DNA from: Pseudobacteriovorax antillogorgiicola
GTDB lineage: Bacteria > Bdellovibrionota_B > Oligoflexia > Oligoflexales > RGVZ01
DNA: 7,040 bases
Reading direction: 5' to 3'
NCBI GenBank assembly: GCA_945897695.1
Contig: CAMDGW010000127.1
Location: 1-7,040, forward strand
Shown here piece after piece: positions 1 through 5,746 of the stretch. Position numbers and translations under genes: made by a program. Numbering within the stretch: the stretch's first letter is position 1; each line of letters begins with the position of its first letter. The notes beneath the pieces were generated by a model that saw only the letters and a program-made list of their open reading frames with translations, ran no database searches and was not told the DNA's origin.

Positions 1-1065
1 CAGGCTGAGACACGCAGTATTATGGCACAGATTTTTTCAAGCCTGACCACCATTCTTCCAATGAGTCTTGACTCAAAACAATTCTCTGATCCTAGTAATC
101 GCGACAAAATTCTTAGCGAGTTACGAAAGATGCGCGACGGTTCGGATACCCTGGTCGACCACACGAAAAAATTCGAGGGAAGCTTCGGATTTATAGCTAA
201 GTCAATGTCTAGGGATATCAAGGATATCTATAAATGGTATGACAAAGGAGCCACAGCAGAGTCTCGCTACCTCCTGCACCAGGTCAGTGAAAACTGTGTG
301 AGCTGTCACATGAAGTTACCCGATCCCGGTCACGCTCCACGAATGGACAACTTCTTCAAAAATGTTTCAATTAGCACTCTCTCAGCCCCAGAAAAAGCAA
401 GACTTCAAGTGGCCATGCGACAATTTGATGAGGCACTTGCCACATGGGAGCAAATGTTCAAAACATGGCCAAAACCAAGTGAGCTCTTCGCCATGGACGC
501 AATTCCCGAGTATCTGAAAGTTGCCATCCGAGTTAAAGGAGATGCCAGAAGACCGGCAACAACCCTGGATCAGCTAGCAAAGCGCACGGACTTGCCAAAG
601 TTCATGTCGCGCGAGGTTACAGCTTGGAAAACGTCGCTAAAACGTCTTACCTCCGAGGTTGGTAAGAAAGGCAATGAGCTTGATCGCGCTGAAAAAATGG
701 TTCAGAACGCAAAACAGACCATGGAGTATCCTATGGACCGCACAGGACTGGTCGATTACATCGTTGCTAGTGGCCTCCTGAATCAATATCTGAACGATAA
801 AAAAATTAAAGCTGATAAGACTGCTGAGGCTTATTACCTATTGGGCGTCACTGAGTCCCTGATTGGGAGAAGTACATGGCTGTCACAAACCGATTATTAT
901 TTTGAGGCCGCCGTACGTGCAGCCCCAAAAAGCAAGATCGCATTAAAAGCCTTTGACGCTCTTGAACAGCAGATTCTCATGGAGTACTCTGGCTCTGGAG
1001 GGACGCACATTCCTGAGGATGTGAGCGCCAATTTAGAGGAGCTTCGCGGCATGCTCAAACGTTGA
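1..1065 (+). CDS. c-type cytochrome with helical C-terminal tail, 5' end missing
   Basis: The frame is open from base 1, so the gene begins outside the window. The first ATG (base 22) is probably internal, because nothing after it resembles a signal peptide and a c-type cytochrome must be exported. One haem-attachment motif, CVSCH, lies at nt 295-309 (residues 92-96 counted from the ATG at 22), in the context ENCVSCHMKLP. It predicts one covalently bound haem with the motif His as proximal ligand. The roughly 90 residues before it are charged and helical, and suit the start of a mature periplasmic protein. The roughly 250 residues after it have no further Cys and are helix-rich. Near the end the stretch around YYLLGVTESL and YYFEAAVRAAP resembles a TPR-like helical hairpin. 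The likely role is periplasmic electron transfer or haem sensing, but the partner is unknown. The RNase gene follows in the same direction after 63 nt, so co-transcription is possible. Confidence 0.8.
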   Translation, partial: QAETRSIMAQIFSSLTTILPMSLDSKQFSDPSNRDKILSELRKMRDGSDTLVDHTKKFEGSFGFIAKSMSRDIKDIYKWYDKGATAESRYLLHQVSENCVSCHMKLPDPGHAPRMDNFFKNVSISTLSAPEKARLQVAMRQFDEALATWEQMFKTWPKPSELFAMDAIPEYLKVAIRVKGDARRPATTLDQLAKRTDLPKFMSREVTAWKTSLKRLTSEVGKKGNELDRAEKMVQNAKQTMEYPMDRTGLVDYIVASGLLNQYLNDKKIKADKTAEAYYLLGVTESLIGRSTWLSQTDYYFEAAVRAAPKSKIALKAFDALEQQILMEYSGSGGTHIPEDVSANLEELRGMLKR

Positions 1066-1091
1066 GGGTGCGATCGCAAATGGGCCACAAA

Positions 1092-1107
1092 GAGAGCAAC
1101 AGCTCTC
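1092..1107 (+). other. perfect 6-bp hairpin in the leader of the RNase gene
   Basis: GAGAGC, loop AACA, GCTCTC forms a perfect six-pair stem with a four-base loop. It lies between the cytochrome stop and the RNase start. No T-run follows, so it is not an intrinsic terminator. It ends 8 nt before the Shine-Dalgarno-like GAAGG of the preferred RNase start. It could protect or process the intercistronic RNA, or tune translation of the downstream gene. That role is inferred only; the stem itself is directly visible. Confidence 0.5.
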
Positions 1108-1115
1108 AGAGAAAT

Positions 1116-1120
1116 GAAGG
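1116..1120 (+). promoter_or_regulatory. Shine-Dalgarno site that decides the RNase start
   Basis: GAAGG lies 8 nt before the ATG at 1129. The earlier in-frame ATG at 1114 has only a weak purine stretch (CAGAGAA) upstream and sits just 6 nt after the hairpin stem. Starting at 1129 gives MTFTLDFMGAAGGVTGS, the usual compact start of beta-CASP proteins. I therefore prefer 1129 over 1114. Confidence 0.55.
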
Positions 1121-1128
1121 TTCCTGTC

Positions 1129-2535
1129 ATGACATTTACGTTGGATTTTATGGGTGCGGCGGGCGGCGTGACCGGTAGCCGCACTTTGGTTAAATTCGAC
1201 GGGTACTCAGTCCTGGTAGATTGCGGATTGTTCCAAGGCCCAAAGGAAATCAGACAAAAAAACTGGGACATGATGTTACCTCCCGCGGCAAAAGTTAATG
1301 CCGTGGTATTGACGCATGCCCACTTGGATCACTCGGGATATTTACCAAGATTTTTCCGCCAGGGTTGGCGCGGCCCTATTTATTGCAGCGAAGGCACAGC
1401 AGACTTGCTGCCAGTGATGCTTCGCGATGCCGCCTTCTTGGAAGCCGAGTTTGCCCACTATGCGAATCAAGCGGGATACTCAAACCACAAACCCGCACTC
1501 CCCTTGTTTACTCAAGAAGACGTCGAACTGGTCCTTGAACACATTCAACCTCAAAAACGAGGGCCTTGGCTCCAATTAGCTCCTGATGTCAGCCTACGTT
1601 TTGCCAACGCTGGACATATTATTGGAGCAAGTATTTTGGAATTTGCTCTCATTCACAAGAACGGTAGCCGGACCCTCACATTCAGTGGCGATCTTGGACA
1701 TGATCGCAGCCTGACAATGCGACCTCCAGAGCCCATCACTGAAACAGATGCTCTTGTCCTCGAATCCACCTATGGAGACCGCGTACATCCTCGCAATCAT
1801 GTCGTCCATGAGTTTTCACAAATCGCAAAAAGGACGTTTGAGCGCAAGGGCGTACTAGTCATTCCAGCATTTGCCGTGGGCAGAGCCCAAGAGATTCTTT
1901 ACATCGTTCGCCAGGCAGAAGATCAGGGCTTGATCCCTCAGGTACCAGTACTTCTTGATAGTCCAATGTCATCTTTCGCCACGAAGGTATTTTTCGATCA
2001 CCCGGAAGACCACAAAGAAGGCTGCCCATTTTCAGTGGTTGAGGGGCAGGAATGTTATTTACCGGCTCAGTTCAAGACGATCACCACAAGCGATGATTCC
2101 ATGTTAGCCTGCATGCAGGACGGACCAATGATTGTCATATCTGCAGCGGGCATGCTTAACGGTGGACGAATACTTCATCACTTAAAGGCGCGACTGCCAA
2201 ACAGCAATAACACTATTTTATTTTGTGGATTTCAGGCCGAAGGCACTAAAGGGCGAATCCTTCAGGAAAGACCCAACGGTCTCGATAAACTAAGGATTCA
2301 CCATCAAGAAGTTCCGATTGAAGCTGAAATTGCCACGATGGCATCACTATCTGCTCACGGCGACTGGCAGGATCTTTGCGGCTGGCTTAAACGCATGACC
2401 AAACCGCCATCAACAGTCATTATTAATCACGGTGACCCTGAAGCGATGAAGGCAATGGTTGGCCATGTGAAAGAAATTTTACCACGGGCAACCGTGACAC
2501 CCATGCTTACCCCTGGGCGAATCACTTTGTTCTAA
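1129..2535 (+). CDS. MBL-fold beta-CASP RNA-processing nuclease (YSH1/TTHA0252-like)
   Basis: This is a cytoplasmic two-metal RNase of the metallo-beta-lactamase/beta-CASP family (COG1236 type). Related bacterial enzymes such as Thermus TTHA0252 cleave single-stranded RNA. Numbered from the upstream ATG at 1114 (subtract 5 for the preferred start), the metal-site motifs are all present: D36 (LVDCG), HAHLDH at 68-73, H168 in NAGHIIGAS, and D193 in SGDLG. The inserted beta-CASP domain occupies roughly 210-400. It carries motif A (E217 in LVLESTYGDR), PAFAVGRAQE at 251-260, and motif B (HH at 355-356 in the ISAAGMLNGGRILHHL region). The chain returns to the MBL fold with motif C (H415 in LSAHGD) and NHGD at 438-441. 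At 468 residues it has the normal family length and appears intact. It may be co-transcribed with the cytochrome upstream. The RNA target cannot be inferred from sequence, and no classical DNA-repair or Int11 tail is present. Confidence 0.9.
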   Translation: MTFTLDFMGAAGGVTGSRTLVKFDGYSVLVDCGLFQGPKEIRQKNWDMMLPPAAKVNAVVLTHAHLDHSGYLPRFFRQGWRGPIYCSEGTADLLPVMLRDAAFLEAEFAHYANQAGYSNHKPALPLFTQEDVELVLEHIQPQKRGPWLQLAPDVSLRFANAGHIIGASILEFALIHKNGSRTLTFSGDLGHDRSLTMRPPEPITETDALVLESTYGDRVHPRNHVVHEFSQIAKRTFERKGVLVIPAFAVGRAQEILYIVRQAEDQGLIPQVPVLLDSPMSSFATKVFFDHPEDHKEGCPFSVVEGQECYLPAQFKTITTSDDSMLACMQDGPMIVISAAGMLNGGRILHHLKARLPNSNNTILFCGFQAEGTKGRILQERPNGLDKLRIHHQEVPIEAEIATMASLSAHGDWQDLCGWLKRMTKPPSTVIINHGDPEAMKAMVGHVKEILPRATVTPMLTPGRITLF

Positions 2536-2633
2536 TAGTTCGAGGTCCCGACTTGTCACTGCTTGATGTTTATTTTCAGCCCATAGGTAATACCGTGGAT
2601 ATGATTCAAAAAGGGGAGCTAAGTTCGCTGGGA

Positions 2634-2664
2634 TTGACACAATTTGTCATCCGGCGGCTATGAT
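2634..2664 (+). promoter_or_regulatory. candidate sigma70-type promoter facing the 3' end of the phosphodiesterase gene
   Basis: A perfect TTGACA (2634-2639) and TATGAT (2659-2664, five of six consensus bases) are separated by 19 nt, slightly longer than the optimal 17. The -35 overlaps an inverted repeat, TGACA-CAATT-TGTCA (2635-2649), which could be an operator. Transcription would start near 2671 on the plus strand and run antisense to the 3' end of the gene at 2738-3865. No coding region starts downstream in this direction, so the match may be chance. Confidence 0.35.
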
Positions 2665-2737
2665 TTATTGACGATTGCTGCATCCGAAATAATTGGTGAA
2701 TATATTCCCCACCCCGAATTACCCCTGGCGAAATAAA

Positions 2738-3865
2738 TTATTGTACCTTGGGCACTAAGAGATCGGTCGCGATGGCGAAATGATCTGACAAGGGACTATT
2801 GAAAGTCTCGAATTTATAAATAACTGGATATTCCTCTTGCATAGCCGTACCAGTCCGAGCAACTTTGATATTTTTACCTGAATACAGGACATAATCATAT
2901 TTGGCGTTAGGTTCAGGGTCGTACATACTACCTCCCGAACTATCGCCAAACAATCCGTGCGCTAACAGATTATTATGCTGATTATCCCAGGTATCACAGG
3001 TGTAGCGACACGTTGGACTTATCTGCAAAAATGGATCCATAAAATTCTCGGTAAGCTTGGTATAGAATTGATTTTTCTTGTTCACGTCAAAGCGCTGGCT
3101 TGAGACGTCCCAAATAAATGGATTAAAGTTCATGTCCGCACCAAGAATTTTAACTGTTGCAGTTGAGCTACGCACCCAGTCAGATAGCTGGGTCACTTGT
3201 GACATCAACGTTTGACCTTCTGTATAGTCATAGTTTTTCTTTTCGCCATCCCACGGCAAAAAACTTGTGTGGGCGTTAAACACGTCGACACGACCAAGTC
3301 CAGGAACTTGCAGCGGAACTTTAATAAGACCTTTCGACGCATAGTCATCAAAGCCTGCCGTTTTTGTCCATTCACGAAATTCTACAGGCCCCACGGGTCG
3401 AATCGAATTTTTTGCAAACACGATGAGTCCATTACCGAGAAAAAATGGGGGTACCGCAGACCTGCTCTCGTTTTGATAGAACTGATACCCTCGAGTCACC
3501 ATGGCAGACTTGATTGTCTCTTGAGCCACGGGCGTCCAAACTTCCTGCAGAATAATGATATCTGCTCCGGTCCGAACCAGAGCGTCCGGCAGATAAGCAA
3601 GACGCTGCTCACTGGTGGCTAGAGACGTTCGATCTGCGGGCAAATGGTAAGTATTGTAGGAAAGCACCCGCAGGGGTACCCGCGGAATATTGTCTTCAGG
3701 CGATCCTTTGGGAGGTACCTGATTATCTTTGTTAATCTCTTTTGTTGGCTTACCTTGTTCAAAGATATTGCCAGAGTTGCCCGAGGTTGAGCCTTCACAG
3801 GCTTGGAGGAGCGCGACCAAGCCGATGGCAAAAGCCGTCCTAAATAAAGAATGATTCCTATTCAT
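2738..3865 (-). CDS. sphingomyelinase-C-like endonuclease/exonuclease/phosphatase-fold lipoprotein
   Basis: This is probably a surface or periplasmic phosphodiesterase of the bacterial neutral sphingomyelinase branch of the EEP (DNase I-like) superfamily, which splits sphingomyelin or related phospholipids. The N terminus is a lipoprotein signal with lipobox LQAC (C23). The +2 residue is Glu, so an outer-membrane location is expected. A hydrophilic linker runs to about residue 60. The catalytic domain then shows N71 (SYNTY), E108 (LQEVW), KG at 179-180, H199 (FNAHTSF), D244 and N246 (GADMNFNP), TWD at 292-294, D324 (KYDYVLYS) and D361-H362 (SDHFAIAT). These match, in order and nearly in spacing, the Bacillus cereus enzyme's N16, E53, H151, D195, N197, D295 and H296 (recalled from memory). 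C286 and C290 could form a disulfide. A GGAG ribosome site lies 7 nt before the ATG at 3865. Another EEP phosphodiesterase or nuclease specificity remains possible. Confidence 0.82.
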   Translation of the reverse strand: MNRNHSLFRTAFAIGLVALLQACEGSTSGNSGNIFEQGKPTKEINKDNQVPPKGSPEDNIPRVPLRVLSYNTYHLPADRTSLATSEQRLAYLPDALVRTGADIIILQEVWTPVAQETIKSAMVTRGYQFYQNESRSAVPPFFLGNGLIVFAKNSIRPVGPVEFREWTKTAGFDDYASKGLIKVPLQVPGLGRVDVFNAHTSFLPWDGEKKNYDYTEGQTLMSQVTQLSDWVRSSTATVKILGADMNFNPFIWDVSSQRFDVNKKNQFYTKLTENFMDPFLQISPTCRYTCDTWDNQHNNLLAHGLFGDSSGGSMYDPEPNAKYDYVLYSGKNIKVARTGTAMQEEYPVIYKFETFNSPLSDHFAIATDLLVPKVQ

Positions 3866-4031
3866 TTCAGCTCTCCACTCTTCAGCTACGACTTAAAAAT
3901 GCCACCACAACAGAAATTAGTAGGGTTGGGAGGACCCAAAAGCCATGCACGGCAGCTGGGCCTTAGCCTCAAAGCGAAGTTTTAATAAAATATAATCGTA
4001 AAGTCAATAGAATTATAAAATATCAATAATT

Positions 4032-4046
4032 ATATTATCGTAATAT
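4032..4046. repeat. AT-rich inverted repeat, possible operator
   Basis: ATATTA-TCG-TAATAT is a perfect 6+3+6 palindromic element inside the AT-rich stretch upstream of the phosphodiesterase gene. Its dyad symmetry and position in a probable promoter region fit a binding site for a dimeric regulator. Palindromes of this size arise easily in AT-rich DNA, and no regulator is encoded in the window, so the role is a guess. Confidence 0.25.
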
Positions 4047-4245
4047 TATCCTTTAAAGAAATCATGCCTTTTGTGTCGGATGACGCACATTTTGTAGTAT
4101 TTCGCCTCTAGGGTTGCTACGTCCGACTTTAATTCAATTATTTTAGAATGTTACAGATATATGTCGACGATCGTTAGCTCTAGCTCAACCGCAACCAGTT
4201 CTGATGGGAGCCTCAACATAACCAAAATAGCCCACTCCAAAAAGA

Positions 4246-4277
4246 GCCTTTAACATGAAATTATTAAAGGCATTTTT
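4246..4277 (+). terminator. intrinsic terminator, potentially bidirectional, with no known gene upstream
   Basis: GCCTTTAA (4246-4253) pairs perfectly over eight bases with TTAAAGGC (4264-4271) across a 10-nt loop. It is followed by ATTTTT (4272-4277). On the other strand the same stem is followed by TCTTTTT, so it could stop transcription both ways. On the plus strand no recognised gene lies upstream, because the preceding phosphodiesterase gene is divergent. The downstream operon promoter starts 15 nt after the T-run, so the terminator may insulate that operon or end an unannotated short transcript. The stem is only modestly GC-rich. Confidence 0.6.
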
Positions 4278-4291
4278 CTCAATCCTACGGG

Positions 4292-4320
4292 CAGACATCC
4301 CCTGATGCCGTTTGTATGAT
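4292..4320 (+). promoter_or_regulatory. candidate sigma70-type promoter of the HNH-serB operon
   Basis: CAGACA (4292-4297, four of six consensus bases) and TATGAT (4315-4320, five of six) are separated by exactly 17 nt. Transcription would begin near 4327 and give a leader of about 31 nt before the ATG at 4358. The position directly after the terminator and directly before the first gene of the operon supports the call. Confidence 0.5.
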
Positions 4321-4357
4321 AGAATAAAAATAAGGCAATAAAACTGACGAGTTTACG

Positions 4358-4870
4358 ATGAGAACCCTTGTTTTAAACGCAGCTTATGAGCCCATCCATT
4401 TGGTGACCTGGGAAAAGGCCATGTGCCTCGTCGTCACTGCCAAAGCTGAAATTGTCGCCGAATATGATGAAGTTGTCAGATCGGTTAGCCAGATCTTCAA
4501 ACTGCCTTCAGTCGTCAGACTTAAGCGCTACGTCCGAACGTTTAGGCGAACGATGAACTCCCGATGTACCCGACGCAATATTCTCCTTAGAGATCGCTTC
4601 ACGTGTCAGTACTGCGGATCGAGAATGAATCACCATAATGTGACGATCGACCACGTCAAACCAAAGTGTCGCGGTGGCGCAACTGTTTGGGATAACGTTG
4701 TGACCGCCTGTCATCACTGTAATCGCAAAAAAGCCGACATGACGCCCGAAGAGGCTGGACTTAAACTTATGAAGTCACCCCGTCGACCGACATGGATTGA
4801 TTTACTAGAAGAGGCCCACAGGGAGCTCATTAATTCATGGTTACCGTTTCTGATCAACAAAGCCGGTTAG
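4358..4870 (+). CDS. small HNH endonuclease family protein
   Basis: A 170-residue stand-alone HNH protein of the widespread family that begins with a VLNAAYEP-type segment (LVLNAAYEPIHLVTW, residues 4-18) and ends with the nuclease fold. The zinc-ribbon cysteines are C83 and C86 (CQYC) and C118 and C121 (CHHC). The catalytic core has D98-H99 (TIDHV), the GG turn at 106-107 and N113 (WDNVV), then CNRKK. All expected HNH residues are present, so metal-dependent DNA cleavage is plausible. The cellular role of this family is poorly known. I see no linked methylase, integrase or intron that would suggest restriction or homing. The start has only a weak GAG (4349-4351) as ribosome site, but the VLNAAYEP start is typical. 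It is the first gene of an operon and overlaps serB by 34 nt. Confidence 0.85.
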   Translation: MRTLVLNAAYEPIHLVTWEKAMCLVVTAKAEIVAEYDEVVRSVSQIFKLPSVVRLKRYVRTFRRTMNSRCTRRNILLRDRFTCQYCGSRMNHHNVTIDHVKPKCRGGATVWDNVVTACHHCNRKKADMTPEEAGLKLMKSPRRPTWIDLLEEAHRELINSWLPFLINKAG

Positions 4871-5703
4871 ATGGCCCATGCCGGGTCGTCCTCGAGTCCC
4901 ATCTCCTATCAAAATCGTCAACACCTGCGGATGATGTTTCATTCATCTGTGCAGGAAAAAATTTTTCGCGCCATGATTACGCAGATCAAAATGCGATCAA
5001 GATGGCCTTTGAAGCAATCAACCTGGGTTTCAGCGCAGCCGTCATTCCTCATACCATCATAAATCCCCAGGCTCTCTTTTTTGATATGGACGCAACCGTT
5101 ATCGCGGAAGAGTCCCTCGTAGAAATCGCTAATGCCGCTGGGAAAAAACGTGAAGTTGAGGAGATCACAGCGGCTGCTATGGCTGGGGGACTTGACTTCA
5201 AAGAGTCCCTACGCGCCCGGTTAGTGATTCTGCGAGGTACAGACCGCTCACAGATTCTCAATATAAAGCCATCGATTTCTAAGGGCATGACAGAACTGTC
5301 CACATGGTGCCATCAGCAGCGGATCCCAATGTTCCTCATTAGCGGAGGCTTTGTTGATCTTGCGGGCCCCATCGCAATGCAACTAGGGTTTAAGGACTTT
5401 CGTGCCAATCGGTTCGCCTGGGATGGCGATAGACTTGCTGGTCATGTCGAAGGCCCTATCATTGATGCAGAGGGAAAGCGCGCCGCTGTCAGCCAATGGT
5501 GCCAAGTTCATAACCTGGATCCCAAACGATGTATCGCAGTCGGGGACGGCGCCAATGATAAGCTTATGATGGATTTTTGCGGAGTCGCAGTAGGATTTTC
5601 ACCGAAAAAAGTACTCTGGCCTTTTCTGCACTTGGCAAACCACACCGGCGACCACAGACTAATTTTAGAGGTGTTAGCACCTTTGCGGGCGGCACACATT
5701 TAA
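4837..5703 (+). CDS. serB: phosphoserine phosphatase (SerB type, HAD superfamily)
   Basis: This enzyme hydrolyses O-phosphoserine to serine, the last step of serine synthesis, in the cytoplasm. The HAD motifs are in order: nucleophile motif FFDMDAT (D83, D85, T87), substrate-binding Glu E92, the conserved LDF..SLR segment (R126), motif II SGG (169-171), motif III K214, and motif IV GDGAND (236-241). The usual DMDST reads DMDAT here; the replaced Ser is not the nucleophile. The first 78 or so residues resemble only the distal half of the E. coli SerB N-terminal domain. The protein is 288 residues, against about 322 in E. coli. The ATG at 4837 has GGGAG 11 nt upstream and overlaps the HNH gene by 34 nt, which suggests translational coupling. 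A later ATG at 5002 would also leave the catalytic domain whole, so the start is less certain than the function. Confidence 0.82.
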   Translation: MVTVSDQQSRLDGPCRVVLESHLLSKSSTPADDVSFICAGKNFSRHDYADQNAIKMAFEAINLGFSAAVIPHTIINPQALFFDMDATVIAEESLVEIANAAGKKREVEEITAAAMAGGLDFKESLRARLVILRGTDRSQILNIKPSISKGMTELSTWCHQQRIPMFLISGGFVDLAGPIAMQLGFKDFRANRFAWDGDRLAGHVEGPIIDAEGKRAAVSQWCQVHNLDPKRCIAVGDGANDKLMMDFCGVAVGFSPKKVLWPFLHLANHTGDHRLILEVLAPLRAAHI

Positions 5704-5705
5704 CA

Positions 5706-5735
5706 AGATCCCTTACCCAGGAAGGCAAAGGATCT
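5706..5735. terminator. weak hairpin between convergent genes, possible terminator
   Basis: AGATCC (5706-5711) pairs with GGATCT (5730-5735). After one mismatch, two further T-A pairs extend the stem, leaving a 12-nt loop. It lies in the 43-nt gap between the converging serB and outer-membrane protein genes, where a shared terminator is expected. Neither strand has a clear T-run after the stem, so termination efficiency is doubtful. Confidence 0.3.
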
Positions 5736-5746
5736 CGAACGAGCGA

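Larger units (their letters stand above)
3866..4357. other. 492-nt non-coding region between divergent genes
   Basis: No open frame of 60 or more codons lies here. The part next to the phosphodiesterase gene (3866-3975) has mixed composition and contains a short hairpin, TTGGG-AGGA-CCCAA (3926-3939). The stretch 3980-4060 is extremely AT-rich, with a perfect TATAAT on the plus strand (3991-3996) and another on the minus strand (complement of 4012-4017). A TTGACT -35-like hexamer also lies on the minus strand (complement of 4002-4007). This is the most likely place for the phosphodiesterase promoter, but I cannot assign one hexamer pair with proper spacing. Further right lie an inverted-repeat element (4075-4127), a terminator (4246-4277) and the operon promoter (4292-4320). 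Confidence 0.6.

Noticed and set aside
22..24. ATG at 22 as the true start of the cytochrome gene
   Set aside because: The frame is open to base 1, no ribosome site or signal peptide is visible at this ATG, and the product must be exported. The real start is most likely outside the window.
1069..1078. 10-bp palindrome TGCGATCGCA, resembling the HIP1 core of cyanobacteria
   Set aside because: I noticed no second copy, and the other genes do not suggest a cyanobacterium. A single copy carries no weight.
897..1271. 124-codon open frame on the minus strand
   Set aside because: It lies opposite the end of the cytochrome and the start of the RNase genes, both well supported, and its product has no recognisable features.
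3212..3622. 136-codon open frame on the plus strand
   Set aside because: It is entirely opposite the phosphodiesterase gene, whose catalytic motifs establish the true coding strand. The product looks like out-of-frame translation.
4255..4305. 16-codon frame starting MKLLKAFFSILR, overlapping the terminator
   Set aside because: Its start lies in the terminator loop and its coding sequence covers the T-run and part of the operon promoter. The terminator explanation is simpler.
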